DNA of 64,000 nucleotides from Klebsiella pneumoniae (GCA_945877175.1 CAMCRC010000004.1:1-64000), one strand, 5' to 3'. Shown: positions 33,207 through 45,056, counted from the stretch's first letter. The notes: a model not told the origin generated them from the letters alone. Numbers and translations are program-made.

Positions 33207-34442
33207 ATGAGCGACTCGGCGCGCGGCAATCTGATCGTCGGCCTGGATATCGGCACTTCAAAAGTCGTTGCCATTGTCGGCGACATCAAGGCCGATGGCA
33301 GTCTCGATATCGTTGGCATCGGCAGTCATCGCTCACGGGGTCTGAAGAAGGGAACCGTGGTCAACATCGAGTCCACGGTGGAGTCCATTCAGCGGGCCAT
33401 TGAAGAGGCAGAGTTGATGGCAGGGTGCCAGATACATTCTGTATATGCCGGCATCGCGGGAAGCCACATTCGCAGCATGAACTCCCACGGCATCGTGGCC
33501 ATCCGGGACGGAGAAGTCACCCGTGCCGATATAGAGCGCGTCATCGATGCCGCTCAGGCTGTGGCAATACCAGCAGATCAGAAAGTGCTGCACATTCTGC
33601 CGCAGGAATACATCATTGATTCCCAGGAAGGTGTCAAGGAGCCTTTAGGCATGTCTGGTGTGCGACTTGAAGCCAAAGTCCATCTGGTCACGTGCGCAAT
33701 CAATGCCGTGCAGAATATTGAAAAATGCATCAAGCGCTGCGGTCTGCATACGGAAGAGATCATTCTTGAGCAGCTCGCCTCCAGTTATGCCGTGCTGACG
33801 GAGGATGAGAAGGAGCTGGGCGTGTGTCTGGTGGACATAGGCGGCGGCACTTCTGATATCGCCGTTTTCACAGAAGGCGCCATTCGACACACCGGGGTGA
33901 TCCCCATCGCAGGCGATCAGGTTACCAATGACATCGCGATGGCTCTGCGTACGCCGACTGAGAACGCAGACGAGATCAAGATCAAGTACGCCTGCGCGCT
34001 GACTCAGCTCGCCAGTGCCGGCGAGACCATCAAGGTTCCCAGCGTTGGCGACCGTCCCCCGCGCGAACTATCCCGTCAGGCGCTGGCTGAAGTGGTCGAG
34101 CCGCGTTACGACGAACTGTTTACCCTGATCCGAGCCGAGCTGCAGCGCAGTGGCTACGAGAACATGCTGGCCGCTGGCATCGTGCTTACAGGCGGCACCA
34201 GCAAGATGGAAGGCGTGGTTGAGCTGGCAGAAGAGATCTTCCATGCACCGGTGCGTATCGGCTTCCCACAGGATGTGAAGGGTTTGTCTGACATCGTCAG
34301 AAACCCCATCTATTCCACGGGTGTGGGCCTGCTTCTGTACGGACTGAAGCAGCAACAGGACCGGGATTTTCAGGCGCCACCGAAGGAGGCGCAGCCAGGT
34401 CTGGTGGAGCGCTTCACGGCATGGCTGAAAAAGAATTTGTAA
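33207..34442 (+). CDS. ftsA: Cell division protein FtsA
   Basis: NLIVGLDIGTSKVVAIVGD...VCLVDIGGGTSDIAVFTEGAIRHT. Confidence 0.98.
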   Translation: MSDSARGNLIVGLDIGTSKVVAIVGDIKADGSLDIVGIGSHRSRGLKKGTVVNIESTVESIQRAIEEAELMAGCQIHSVYAGIAGSHIRSMNSHGIVAIRDGEVTRADIERVIDAAQAVAIPADQKVLHILPQEYIIDSQEGVKEPLGMSGVRLEAKVHLVTCAINAVQNIEKCIKRCGLHTEEIILEQLASSYAVLTEDEKELGVCLVDIGGGTSDIAVFTEGAIRHTGVIPIAGDQVTNDIAMALRTPTENADEIKIKYACALTQLASAGETIKVPSVGDRPPRELSRQALAEVVEPRYDELFTLIRAELQRSGYENMLAAGIVLTGGTSKMEGVVELAEEIFHAPVRIGFPQDVKGLSDIVRNPIYSTGVGLLLYGLKQQQDRDFQAPPKEAQPGLVERFTAWLKKNL

Positions 34443-34514
34443 TTTTGCTTTTGGATTGTGAGTTAAAAAACGCGTGAATGTGTTTATAAAATTTAAAAAT
34501 GCTCAGGAGGCCTT

Positions 34515-35687
34515 ATGTTTGAATTAGTCGATAGCTTGCCCCAGAACGCGGTCATCAAGGTAATCGGTGTGGGTGGTGGCGGAGGCAACGCAGTGCGACA
34601 CATGATCGCCAGCCATATTGAAGGCGTCGAGTTTGTATGTGCCAATACGGATGCTCAGGCGTTGAGCAATCTGCGTGCGAAGACACTCCTGCAGATGGGA
34701 AGCTGCGTGACCAAGGGGCTGGGTGCTGGTGCCAACCCGGAGATTGGCCGTCAGGCTGCCTTGGAAGATCGCGACGAGATTGCCGAAATTCTGTCCGGTG
34801 CAGACATGGTGTTCATCACTGCCGGCATGGGCGGTGGCACGGGTACGGGCGCCGCGCCGATTTTCGCGCAAGTGGCCAGAGAGCTTGGCATCCTGACAGT
34901 GGCTGTCGTGACCAAGCCATTCCCGTTCGAGGGCAAGAAACGCATGAAGATCGCGGAAGAGGGTATCCGCGAACTGTCCGAACACGTTGATTCTCTGATT
35001 ACTATTCCGAACGAAAAACTACTGGAAGTGCTAGGCAAGTCAGCTTCTCTGCTGGACGCCTTCAAGTCTGCCAATGATGTCCTGCTCGGCGCAGTGAAAG
35101 GTATCGCCGATCTCATCATGCGTCCTGGCATGATCAATGTCGATTTCGCCGACGTGCGCACAGTCATGTCCGAGATGGGCATGGCGATGATGGGAACGGG
35201 CTATGCCCGAGGCGAAGGGCGGGCTCGTGAAGCAGCTGAGGCAGCCATCCGCAGTCCGCTGCTGGAAGATGTGAATCTTCATGGTGCACGCGGCATTCTG
35301 GTCAACATCACTGCTGGCGAGAACCTCTCATTGGGTGAGTTCACAGAAGTGGGCGATACCATTGAAGAGTTTGCGTCAGATGATGCGACCGTTGTCGTGG
35401 GCACAGTGATTGATCCTGACATGGGTGACGAGATTCGTGTCACAGTGGTCGCGACCGGTCTGGGATCCCGGACCGCCGTGCAGGCCGCTCCGAAGCCTGT
35501 CGAAGTTGCCCCGCGAGCCACTGCGGTCGTCACCGACTACCGTCAGTTCGATCGTCCTGCAACAACGCGCTCACGCCCCGCGTCCGCACACACCATGCCA
35601 CAAACAGGTCTGGCCCGCGCTGTAGGTTCCGACACGGACATGGACTATCTGGACATTCCGGCCTTCCTGCGTCGTCAGGCTGACTGA
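34515..35687 (+). CDS. ftsZ: Cell division protein FtsZ
   Basis: [18 protein letters not shown]...[16 protein letters not shown]-terminal [22 protein letters not shown]. Confidence 0.99.
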   Translation: MFELVDSLPQNAVIKVIGVGGGGGNAVRHMIASHIEGVEFVCANTDAQALSNLRAKTLLQMGSCVTKGLGAGANPEIGRQAALEDRDEIAEILSGADMVFITAGMGGGTGTGAAPIFAQVARELGILTVAVVTKPFPFEGKKRMKIAEEGIRELSEHVDSLITIPNEKLLEVLGKSASLLDAFKSANDVLLGAVKGIADLIMRPGMINVDFADVRTVMSEMGMAMMGTGYARGEGRAREAAEAAIRSPLLEDVNLHGARGILVNITAGENLSLGEFTEVGDTIEEFASDDATVVVGTVIDPDMGDEIRVTVVATGLGSRTAVQAAPKPVEVAPRATAVVTDYRQFDRPATTRSRPASAHTMPQTGLARAVGSDTDMDYLDIPAFLRRQAD

Positions 35688-35698
35688 CACTGCCGGAC

Positions 35699-35729
35699 CG
35701 TGAGTGCCGGTGCCGAGCCGGCGCTCACG
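35699..35729 (+). terminator. Hairpin between ftsZ and lpxC (possible terminator or attenuator)
   Basis: CGTGAGTGCCGG-TGCCGAG-CCGGCGCTCACG: 12-bp stem (one T.G wobble), 7-nt loop; weak T content downstream. Confidence 0.55.
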
Positions 35730-35824
35730 CTTGTTGGGTTATCAGGTGATCTTTGTTATTATCCGGCCTTCGTTGCACCTGGCGGTCACGCAGGCGACAC
35801 AATCATTCGGGAAACCATCTCCTC

Positions 35825-36736
35825 ATGCTGAATCAAAGAACCCTCAAGAATGTCATCAGAGCCACAGGGGTCGGCCTGCACAATGGCGAGAAAGTCTATC
35901 TGACTCTGCGTCCGGCACCTGTAAACACGGGTATTGTCTTCACCAGGACTGACCTCGATCCAATGGTGCAGATTCCGGCAAAAGCGTCCTACGTAGGGGA
36001 TACCACCCTGTCGACAACGCTGATCAAAGGGGATGTCAGGATTTCTACCATCGAGCATCTGATGTCTGCAATGTCCGGACTGGGCATAGACAATGCCTAC
36101 ATCGATGTAAGTGCCCCTGAAGTGCCCATCATGGACGGCAGCGCCGGCCCTTTCGTGTTTCTGATCCAGTCTGCGGGCATCGAAGAACAGCATGCGCTGA
36201 AGAAATTCATCCGCATCAAGAAGCCGCTGTTTCTTTCAGACGGCGACAAGTCCGTAAGCCTGGAGCCGTTTGACGGCTTCAAGGTCAGCTACACCCTGCT
36301 GTACGATCATCCTGTTTACCGCAAGTACACCAAGACTGCGAGTGTCGACTTCTCCAGTACCTCTTTTGTGAAGGAAGTGAGCCGGGCCCGCACGTTTGGG
36401 TTCATGCACGAGTTCGAGGAGCTGCGCAATCGCAATCTGGCCCTCGGCGCCAGCATGGACAATGCCATCGCTGTGGGTGACTACAAGGTGTTGAATGAAG
36501 ACGGTCTGCGCTACGAAGACGAGTTCGTGAAGCATAAAATACTGGATGCCATCGGCGATCTGTACATGATCGGCTACAGTCTGATCGGCGAGTTCAAGGG
36601 ATATAAATCTGGACACGCCCTGAATAATGCATTATTAAGATCGCTCGAAGTTAACAAAGACGCCTGGGAAATAGTCAGTTTCGACACAGATTCACATGTG
36701 CCGATTTCCTATACGAAACCCGTGTTGGCCGCCTGA
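35825..36736 (+). CDS. lpxC: UDP-3-O-acyl-N-acetylglucosamine deacetylase
   Basis: [39 protein letters not shown]; start moved to the internal ATG. Confidence 0.97.
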   Translation: MLNQRTLKNVIRATGVGLHNGEKVYLTLRPAPVNTGIVFTRTDLDPMVQIPAKASYVGDTTLSTTLIKGDVRISTIEHLMSAMSGLGIDNAYIDVSAPEVPIMDGSAGPFVFLIQSAGIEEQHALKKFIRIKKPLFLSDGDKSVSLEPFDGFKVSYTLLYDHPVYRKYTKTASVDFSSTSFVKEVSRARTFGFMHEFEELRNRNLALGASMDNAIAVGDYKVLNEDGLRYEDEFVKHKILDAIGDLYMIGYSLIGEFKGYKSGHALNNALLRSLEVNKDAWEIVSFDTDSHVPISYTKPVLAA

Positions 36737-36857
36737 TAGTTCGCTATCTCCGTGTTGGATTTGTAAGCCACTGATTCAAGTGGATATAAGTTGGACGTGC
36801 AGGCTGTCATGCAGAGCTCAGGTGTTCTGATAGCGGATTGAAGAGAACACCTCGACA

Positions 36858-37787
36858 ATGAAAGTAATCCTCGTTGACCAGCGCCATGGTCATACCCGAA
36901 CAGTAGTCCTCAGCGGTTGGCTGAAAGGACTACTGTCGATTTGCATCCTGGGAGCTCCGGTCGCCTTTGGTTACTTTGGCTATCAGTTTGCCGTGTCGCA
37001 GGAACCTCAGGAATATGCTCTTGAATCCGCACTCGACTGGAGTGAGGAACTCGAGACCAGTGCCGACGCTCTTGCACGCCTGAAGCATGAATCCCAGGCG
37101 CAGCTCGAAGCGCTGACGGTACGCCTTGCCACGCTGCAGGCTCGTCTCCTGCGCATGGAGGCGCTCGGCGAACGCATTACCACCGTCGCCCAGCTTGATT
37201 CCGGCGAATTCGATTTCACGGCCGACCCCGCCATCGGCGGCCCCTTGTCCGATGAGACAATCCCCTATACCCCACCAGCCTTTGTGGATGCGATCAGCGA
37301 ACTTGAGCTGCAGATTGCTGATCGTGCACAGCAGCTGGATATTCTCGAAGGTCTGATGGCAGAGCGCCAGTTCGAGGCCGATGTCTCGCTGACTGGACGA
37401 CCTGTCAAGCAGGGTTGGATCTCCTCTCCCTTTGGACGTCGTACGGATCCGTTCACCGGTCAGCTCGCCTGGCATACAGGGATCGACTTCGCGACCGCCG
37501 CCGCTGGCGCAGACATCGTATCCGTGGCTGCGGGCGTCGTGACCGCGACCGGCGATCGTGAAGGATACGGGCTTGCCGTGGATATCAATCATGGCAACGG
37601 CTATGTCACCCGTTATGGACATGCCGAGAAGGTCCTTGTCGAAGTTGGCGATATCATTACCAAAGGCCAGGCAATCGCTCTGGTGGGCAGCAGTGGCCGG
37701 TCGACCGGTCCTCATGTCCATTTTGAAGTCTACAAGCACGGTCGGGTCGTCGACCCGGCATCCTACATACACCGCACCATCCGCTAG
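36858..37787 (+). CDS. M23 family metallopeptidase (LytM), membrane-anchored
   Basis: N-terminal TM, coiled coil, GWISSPFGRRTDPFTGQLAWHTGIDFATAAGADI...GSSGRSTGPHVHFEV. Confidence 0.93.
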   Translation: MKVILVDQRHGHTRTVVLSGWLKGLLSICILGAPVAFGYFGYQFAVSQEPQEYALESALDWSEELETSADALARLKHESQAQLEALTVRLATLQARLLRMEALGERITTVAQLDSGEFDFTADPAIGGPLSDETIPYTPPAFVDAISELELQIADRAQQLDILEGLMAERQFEADVSLTGRPVKQGWISSPFGRRTDPFTGQLAWHTGIDFATAAAGADIVSVAAGVVTATGDREGYGLAVDINHGNGYVTRYGHAEKVLVEVGDIITKGQAIALVGSSGRSTGPHVHFEVYKHGRVVDPASYIHRTIR

Positions 37788-37904
37788 GCCCTTCCCTCGT
37801 CATATCCGACATTTCCCAAGAATCAGTTTGGGCTCAGCGCGGTTGCGCGTGGTTTTCCCGCGTGACGCCAACATCAAAATTATCAGCAGAGTAAACACGT
37901 CATC

Positions 37905-40694
37905 ATGAGTTTCAATTTTCTACGTGCCATTTTTGGCAGCAGCAATTCCCGACAGCTCAAGCGTCTGCAGCGCAATGTTGCGAAAATCAACAGTTTCGAA
38001 GTGGCCTATGCAGCGCTTTCGGACGCCGAGTTGCAGGGCAAGACCACAGAGTTCAAACAGCGTTTTGAGGCCGGACAGACTCTGGACCAGTTGCTTCCTG
38101 AGGCTTTCGCCGTAGTGCGCGAAGCCAGCAAGCGCGTGATGGGCATGCGTCATTTCGACGTCCAGATGATCGGCGGAATCGTGCTGCACGAAGGCAATAT
38201 TGCCGAGATGAAAACCGGTGAAGGCAAGACGCTGGTGGCCACGTTGCCAGCCTATCTGAACGGGCTGACCGGACAGGGCGTGCACATCGTCACCGTGAAC
38301 GACTACCTGGCCGAGCGCGATGCCAACTGGATGCGTCCCTTGTATGAGTTTCTCGGACTGAGCGTCGGGGTCATTGTCGGCGGACAGACCCAGGAGCAGA
38401 AGCGTGCGGCCTATGAGTCTTCACTTACTTATGGCACGAACAACGAGTTCGGGTTTGACTACCTTCGCGACAACATGGCGTTTCGTCTCGAAGACAAGCA
38501 GCAGAAGTTGCTGAATTTTGCCATTGTCGACGAAGTAGACTCGATCCTGATCGACGAAGCCCGCACGCCGTTGATCATATCTGGTGCTGCCGAAGACAGT
38601 TCCAAGCTGTACATGGCAATCAATGCGCTGATTCCACGCCTCGAGAAAGGCGCCCCGAAGCCCGAGAAGACGGGATTCAGCATGGACCGCGATACTGACT
38701 TTGTGGAGAGCGGCCATTTCATCGTGGATGAGAAGACACGTCAGGTGGAGCTCACCGAAGCAGGTCACGAGCATCTTGAACAATTGTTGAGCGAGAAGAA
38801 GCTGCTGGAAGAAGGCGAGAGCCTTTATGCAGCGAAGAATCTCGGCTTGCTGCACCATATTCATTCTGCGCTGAAAGCACACAATCTCTTCCACAAAGAT
38901 GTGGAATACATCGTTCAGAACAAGCGTATCGTGCTGATCGACGAGCACACCGGGCGTACCATGGAAGGCCGTCGGCTTTCGGAAGGATTGCATCAGGCGA
39001 TTGAAGCGAAAGAAGGTCTGCAGATTCAGAGCGAGAGCCAGACTTTAGCGTCTACTACGTTCCAGAACTACTTCAGGCTCTATCGCAAACTGGCTGGCAT
39101 GACAGGCACTGCAGACACTGAAGCGTTTGAATTCAAGCAGATCTACAACCTGGACGTGGTGGTAATTCCTTCCAACCGGCCGATGGTGCGGATCGACAAG
39201 AACGACCTGATCTTCTTGTCCATGGAAGAGAAGTACGAAGCCATCGTGCGAGACATCAAGGAGTTCAGTGCCAAGGGTGCGCCAGTGCTGGTCGGCACCG
39301 CCTCTATCGATACCTCCGAGATGCTCTCCAATTTCCTTCACAAGGAAAAGATTCCCCATGAAGTGCTGAACGCAAAGTACCACCAGAAAGAAGCGAGCAT
39401 TATCGCAGAGGCGGGGCGACCTGGCGTTGTAACGATCGCCACCAACATGGCAGGTCGGGGCACCGACATCGTGCTCGGCGGCAAGTGGGAGCACGAAGTC
39501 ACGGCGCTCGAAAATCCGACGCAGGAGCAGATCGAGGAAGTCAAGGAAGCCTGGCGCAAACGCCACGCGCAAGTCGTAGAGGCAGGCGGGCTGCACATCA
39601 TAGGAACCGAGCGCCACGAATCCCGTCGCATCGACAATCAGTTGCGCGGCCGCTCCGGTCGTCAGGGAGATCCGGGCTACTCCCGTTTCTACCTGTCACT
39701 GGAAGACAATCTGATGCGTATCTTTGCCTCCGAGCGTGTGAAGAATTTCATGCAGGCCCTGGGCATGGAGCGAGGTGAAGCCATCGAACACAGCATGGTG
39801 TCCAAGTCCATCGAGAAGGCACAGCGCAAAGTGGAAGGCCGCAACTTCGACATCCGCAAGCAATTGCTGGAGTATGACAACGTTGCCAACGACCAGCGCA
39901 CTATCGTCTATCGTCAGCGCAATGAATTGATGGCCAGCGTGAACATTTCCGAACTGATTACCAGTATGCGGCAGGAAGTGGCTACGCAAGTAGTTGCCAC
40001 GCACATTCCACCCCAGAGCGTGCCGGATCAATGGGACGTCGTGGGACTGGAGCAGGCCGTCGAGGGGCAGTTCGCACGCAAATTACCGATTCAGCAGTGG
40101 CTTGACGAGGATGAAAAGCTTTTCGAGGAAACTCTGCGCGAGAAGATCGTGGCAGTACTTCATGAAGACTACGAGAAAAAGTCTGCACAAGTGGGCGAGA
40201 AGATGCGCCTTCTGGAGAAGCAGATTGTGCTGCAGATTCTCGACAACCTCTGGAAAGAACATCTGGCTGCCATGGATCAGTTGCGACAAGGCATTTTCCT
40301 GCGCGGTTACGCGGGCAAGAATCCGAAACAGGAGTACAAGCGCGAGGCGTTTGCGCTGTTTCAGGAGTTGCTCTCCAATCTGCAGCATGAAGTAACCCGC
40401 TTCCTCAGTCATGTCCAGATCCGCACCAACGAAGAGATCGATGCAATCGAGCGGCAGCGCGAGGAAGAGCGTGCACGCGAACGCATGCAGTTCCAGCATG
40501 CACAGGCCGCGACCCTGGCACAGGAGGCTGCCGCCGTGGAAGCTGCTGCAGCCTCTGAGGTGAATGACCCCCGTGTCACGGCGGTGCCGGACAATACCCC
40601 CTTCGTGCGCGACGAGAAGAAAGTGGGCAGGAATGACCCCTGCTACTGCGGCTCCGGCAAGAAATTCAAGCAATGTCACGGGAGATTGAGTTGA
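37905..40694 (+). CDS. secA: Protein translocase ATPase SecA
   Basis: [43 protein letters not shown]-terminal zinc-binding [14 protein letters not shown]. Confidence 0.99.
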   Translation: MSFNFLRAIFGSSNSRQLKRLQRNVAKINSFEVAYAALSDAELQGKTTEFKQRFEAGQTLDQLLPEAFAVVREASKRVMGMRHFDVQMIGGIVLHEGNIAEMKTGEGKTLVATLPAYLNGLTGQGVHIVTVNDYLAERDANWMRPLYEFLGLSVGVIVGGQTQEQKRAAYESSLTYGTNNEFGFDYLRDNMAFRLEDKQQKLLNFAIVDEVDSILIDEARTPLIISGAAEDSSKLYMAINALIPRLEKGAPKPEKTGFSMDRDTDFVESGHFIVDEKTRQVELTEAGHEHLEQLLSEKKLLEEGESLYAAKNLGLLHHIHSALKAHNLFHKDVEYIVQNKRIVLIDEHTGRTMEGRRLSEGLHQAIEAKEGLQIQSESQTLASTTFQNYFRLYRKLAGMTGTADTEAFEFKQIYNLDVVVIPSNRPMVRIDKNDLIFLSMEEKYEAIVRDIKEFSAKGAPVLVGTASIDTSEMLSNFLHKEKIPHEVLNAKYHQKEASIIAEAGRPGVVTIATNMAGRGTDIVLGGKWEHEVTALENPTQEQIEEVKEAWRKRHAQVVEAGGLHIIGTERHESRRIDNQLRGRSGRQGDPGYSRFYLSLEDNLMRIFASERVKNFMQALGMERGEAIEHSMVSKSIEKAQRKVEGRNFDIRKQLLEYDNVANDQRTIVYRQRNELMASVNISELITSMRQEVATQVVATHIPPQSVPDQWDVVGLEQAVEGQFARKLPIQQWLDEDEKLFEETLREKIVAVLHEDYEKKSAQVGEKMRLLEKQIVLQILDNLWKEHLAAMDQLRQGIFLRGYAGKNPKQEYKREAFALFQELLSNLQHEVTRFLSHVQIRTNEEIDAIERQREEERARERMQFQHAQAATLAQEAAAVEAAAASEVNDPRVTAVPDNTPFVRDEKKVGRNDPCYCGSGKKFKQCHGRLS

Positions 40695-40699
40695 GCGAT

Positions 40700-41920
40700 A
40701 TGAGTACTTCGGAAATCAAGGCAGAGGATCTGCTGGCAGTCGCCGGTGTGAAAGTGGCATCGGTCATGAGCGGCATTCGGTACAAGAATCGCCTGGACCT
40801 GGTATTGATGGAGATCGCGCCGGGTTCTACCGTGGCCGGCGTGTTCACGCTCAATGCCTTCTGTGCGGCGCCGGTGCAACTGGCGCGCCAGCATCTCGCG
40901 CAGAGCGGGGGCGCGATTCGCTATCTGCTGATCAACACCGGCAATGCCAATGCAGGCACCGGGCAGAAGGGGCTGGACGATGCCGCTGCCTGTTGCGGAT
41001 TCGTGGCACAACATGCGGGTGTTGCGGTGTCTCAAGTGCTGCCGTTCTCGACAGGCGTCATTGGTGAGAATCTGCCAGTGGCAAAAGTCGAAGCTGGCGT
41101 GCCCTGTGCACTGAGCGCACTGGGTGACGAGTGGCTGCAGGCCGCCAAAGGCATCATGACCACAGACACGCGCCCCAAGGCGCGCTCCGTGCGCGTGGAC
41201 TATCATGGCAAGTCAGTCGTCATTACCGGCATTGCCAAAGGTGCCGGCATGATCAAGCCGAACATGGCAACGCTGCTCAGTTTCGTGTTTACCGATGCAG
41301 CCATCGAGCAGGGTCTGCTGCAACAGTTGCTGGCCTCCGTGGTGGACCAGTCGTTCAATCGCATCACGGTCGATGGCGATACCTCAACCAACGACTGCTG
41401 CGTGCTTGTGGCTACTGCTCAGAGTGGTGTGTCAATCACGCGTGCCGACTCGGCTGTGTTCGAGCGCTTTGAGGGCGCATTGCAGTCCCTGGTGCGAGAG
41501 CTTGCCAAGGACATCATCCGCGATGCCGAAGGGGCGAAGAAATTCGTGACAGTTGATATTCAGGGCGGCGCAGAACCACAGGAATGTTTGAAGGTGGCGT
41601 ATGCCATCGCCGAGTCACCCCTGGTAAAGACAGCCTTGTCAGCGTCCGACCCGAACTGGGGCCGAATACTCGCTGCCATCGGCCGTGCCGGAGTGCCTGC
41701 TCTGGATGTCAGTCGCATCACCATTCATCTTGGGGCGGTCTGCATAGTACAAAACGGCACCCTTGCCACAACTTACACCGAGGCGCAGGGTCAGGCCGAG
41801 ATGAACAAGGCGGCCATCGACATCACGGTCAATCTGGCTCGTGGCAGTGCCCGGGAAACTGTGTGGACGTCGGACCTGTCTGAAGACTACGTTCGCATCA
41901 ATGCAAGCTACCGCAGCTGA
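40700..41920 (+). CDS. argJ: Bifunctional glutamate N-acetyltransferase / amino-acid acetyltransferase
   Basis: NTGNANAGTGQKGLDDA...GMIKPNMATLLSF...TVDGDTSTNDCCVLVATA. Confidence 0.96.
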   Translation: MSTSEIKAEDLLAVAGVKVASVMSGIRYKNRLDLVLMEIAPGSTVAGVFTLNAFCAAPVQLARQHLAQSGGAIRYLLINTGNANAGTGQKGLDDAAACCGFVAQHAGVAVSQVLPFSTGVIGENLPVAKVEAGVPCALSALGDEWLQAAKGIMTTDTRPKARSVRVDYHGKSVVITGIAKGAGMIKPNMATLLSFVFTDAAIEQGLLQQLLASVVDQSFNRITVDGDTSTNDCCVLVATAQSGVSITRADSAVFERFEGALQSLVRELAKDIIRDAEGAKKFVTVDIQGGAEPQECLKVAYAIAESPLVKTALSASDPNWGRILAAIGRAGVPALDVSRITIHLGAVCIVQNGTLATTYTEAQGQAEMNKAAIDITVNLARGSARETVWTSDLSEDYVRINASYRS

Positions 41921-41946
41921 CGCTCCACGCTGACCAGGAAAAGCCA

Positions 41947-42885
41947 GTGCCACCAGTTGTGCATGTCGCCGTAGGAGTGATTCAGGATTCTGCCGGGCAG
42001 GTCCTGATTGCTCTGCGTCCGCCCAAGGCCCATCAAGGTGGACTGTGGGAGTTTCCCGGAGGCAAGTGTGAGCCGGGGGAAGCTGTGGAGTCTGCGCTGA
42101 TCCGCGAGCTGGAAGAAGAGCTTGGCATCACAGCCCTTCGGCAGGAGCCCCTGTGCCGCATTCGCCACGACTATGGCGACAAGCAGGTTCTGCTGGACGT
42201 GCGCAGAGTGACTGCTTTTGCGGGCATGCCGATGGGGCGCGAAGGACAGCCACTGCGCTGGATGGCGCCCGACGCTCTGAACCTGGTCGACTTTCCCACA
42301 GCCAACCGCGCAATCATACGGCGTCTGCAATTGCCAGATCTCTTGCCTATAACCGGTTCTGCACCGTCCCCGGAGGCATTCCTTGAGCATTTCACACGTC
42401 TTTTGAAGGACGGACATACCTTGGTTCAACTGCGTGCGCCGCATTTGAATCGCGCGGAGTTTCAGCGAGTTGCGCGCCAGTGTCTGCTGCTTTGCCGTGA
42501 ATTCGGGTGCAAGCTGCTGCTCAATGCCGATGCTGATCTTCTCGAGACTGTGCCGGCTGCGGGCTTTCATGCAACGGGCCGCTGCCTTCAGACCTTGTCG
42601 GCTCGGCCGCTTGGTGAGGCGCAGTTGTTCGGCGCGTCCTGCCACTCGCTTGCTGAGTTGCAGCGCGCAGAAGCTCTGGGAGCGGACTACGCTTTTCTGT
42701 CTCCTGTGCTGGAAACGTCGTCACACCCTGGTCAGCCTGGTCTTGGCTGGGATGTTTTCGAGGCCTGGGTGCGCGAGGTTGGAATTCCCGTCTATGCGCT
42801 GGGCGGTCTTGGCCTGGCAGATCTGCCTGAGGCGCGCCGCCGCGGTGCGCTGGGCATCGCAGCGATCTCGGCGTTCTGGCGCTAA
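41947..42885 (+). CDS. Nudix hydrolase (MutT) fused to a ThiE/TenI-like domain
   Basis: Nudix box GGKCEPGEAVESALIRELEEELGI; C-terminal half ATGRCLQTLSARPLGEAQLFGASCHSLAELQRAEALGADYAFLSPVLETSSHPGQPGLGW...YALGGL. Confidence 0.92.
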   Translation: MPPVVHVAVGVIQDSAGQVLIALRPPKAHQGGLWEFPGGKCEPGEAVESALIRELEEELGITALRQEPLCRIRHDYGDKQVLLDVRRVTAFAGMPMGREGQPLRWMAPDALNLVDFPTANRAIIRRLQLPDLLPITGSAPSPEAFLEHFTRLLKDGHTLVQLRAPHLNRAEFQRVARQCLLLCREFGCKLLLNADADLLETVPAAGFHATGRCLQTLSARPLGEAQLFGASCHSLAELQRAEALGADYAFLSPVLETSSHPGQPGLGWDVFEAWVREVGIPVYALGGLGLADLPEARRRGALGIAAISAFWR

Positions 42886-43043
42886 GGAGAGCCCGGCAAA
42901 TCGTCGTTCCGGTGCTACTCTTGAAGACAAATGCCGCCAAGAGTGTGACTCGATTCACCGCTTGGAGGGGTAATAGCTTGAATTTATTGGACTTAGGCGC
43001 ATAATCCCGGCCAATACAGCAACCAGCAACAAGGATCCAAGTC

Positions 43044-45056
43044 ATGGCGAGAGGCATCATCAAGGCGTGCTAATGCCTGGCAACAGGTATTCTGTTACTT
43101 GGCAGCGCGGTCCAGGCTGATCAAGCCGTGCTTCTGCAGGAAGCGGTCCTGGTGGAGGCCAACCCCACACCCGACCAGCCAGCGGTGCGCGCCACCTATA
43201 TGACCAATGACGGTTGGGCTGTCACCAGCCCTTCTTTCATAGATGCCGCCGTCATCGTGTTTGATTTCGGCGAGCGCCGTTCTGTCAGTCGCGCGGTATT
43301 GAGCCTGCCACTGGAGGCGCTGTATCCCCGCAGTGGCAAGGCGCCTCTGCGCGTGTTTGCCTTTGCGGATGATGGTCGCATCGATTTGTCGGACTACAAG
43401 GCCGGAAGCTCCATCGCAGTGGCGGAACTGGACGCCGTGGCAGCCTCCAAGGGCAATGCCGCTGCAACGTTGACAGTCGATGTGACTGGCGCGGTCAATG
43501 CCATTCTTCCTGGCAGCCGGTTTGTGGGCATTCGGGTGCAGAGCACGGCTGTGCCCGCCGACGTGGCCCCCGCCTTTCCTGCCTGGACGGGCGTCAAATT
43601 CCGTCCGCTCTACAGCATGGAGTTTACAACAGGCACACCGCCCGCACTGCCGGGTGACCGGCCGCGTTTCGATGGCTTCACACTGTCAGTGCCCGGGGTC
43701 AGTGCGCCGGGCGTCGGCGCTTACAACGTGTCCCTGTCGCTGGTAAATGCCGATGCCGGAGAATTCGTGCTCAGTACTGCCACAGACATCTCGCCTCCCG
43801 GCAGCATCAGTGGGGCCGGCAGACAAGGTCTCCAGCTGCTGGATTGCGCTGCATTCACAGTGCCCCCCGGATCGCAGACGCTGGTGCCCGGAGCGCCAGC
43901 CTTTGATCCGCGCACCAGTATTCTCGATATTCCTTCGATGCTGTTCTCAGGCAAGGAGTACGCTGTCCGCATGCAGCTTGTCGCGGGCACCAATCCCATG
44001 CGTTTCCGTCTGCTGTCGCAGACTGAAATTCCCGCAGGTGCTCCGGTCCCGGAAGTGACCATCGCGCAGTTCGGGGGCAGTCTCGCCATTACGCCGACCC
44101 AGGACTTCCTGCCCTTGTGCCACGGGTGGGTGTTGATTGGATACACCAAGCGCAACGCCCTTGTCGAGCGCAACGTCATCACCGGCGAGACCGGCGCAAC
44201 CTACAAGTTCAACACCATTCCTGACGAGATGCTGCTGGATGCAGACGCAGGGCTGGTCTACTTCTCAACACTGCCGGAGAGCGAGCGCCTTTACATTCTC
44301 GACATCGCGTCTGGTGCCTTTACCTTCCATCGCCTGCGCGAAGGCGGAAGGGACTTTATCCCCGTGGATATTGCTCTGGGCGAAGATGACAATGTCTTCA
44401 CGCTACTGTTCGACCCCCTGTACGAACTCGAAGAAAACGGACCTGCGGAGGAAGGACTGTGGATGGGCGTTTTCAATCCGGAAGGAGATCCGGTGTCACC
44501 TGCGATTCCTCTGCTTTCCCCTGTGCGCATTGAATATGACCCTGTCCGTAGACATGTGTTTCTGGCTACCGAGTCGAATCTGGTCACCTTCGAATTCGAT
44601 CCACTGACCAGCGGCCTGACCTTCGTGCCGGGCACCGATATTGCTGTGGGCAGCGGCTGCACTGATTTCAGTATCTCGCCTGATGGCAACCGACTTGCCT
44701 ATTCCTGCCCGGCTGGCAATGAACGAACGCCTTCTACAGCCATCGTCGACATGGATCCGCTGGAGTACTACAACACCGACGGAAAGTGGATTCTGGAAAA
44801 TGCGCCGGTCAGCGCCGTACTCGATCAGTCAGGGAAGGTGCTGATCGCCACCGATGGCATCAAGCTCTATTTCTTCGATGTGAGCACCCATCTGCTGCAC
44901 AGTAGCTACTCACTTGGGCTCTCAGAAGGTGAAACAGTCAACAAGGTACGGCTGTCGCGGGATGGCAAGCTGGTGATGGTATTGCTTCAGAATAAAGTAG
45001 GTGACGCAGCTGGGCGCATTCATTGGGTGCCGTTGCCAGCCTTTGCGCCGCTCTGA
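43044..45056 (+). pseudogene. Orphan secreted protein with C-terminal beta-propeller-like region; in-frame TAA inside its signal peptide
   Basis: ATG 43044 with SD AAGGA reads MARGIIKAC-TAA(43071-43073)-CLATGILLLGSAVQA-DQAVLLQ..., in frame with the 642-aa ORF starting at GTG 43128. The rest of the ORF is open. Confidence 0.6.

Noticed and set aside
34443-34514. AT-rich ftsA-ftsZ gap as possible extra promoter or small RNA
   Set aside because: Short, only a clear AGGAGG ribosome-binding site; no convincing promoter pair or structure.
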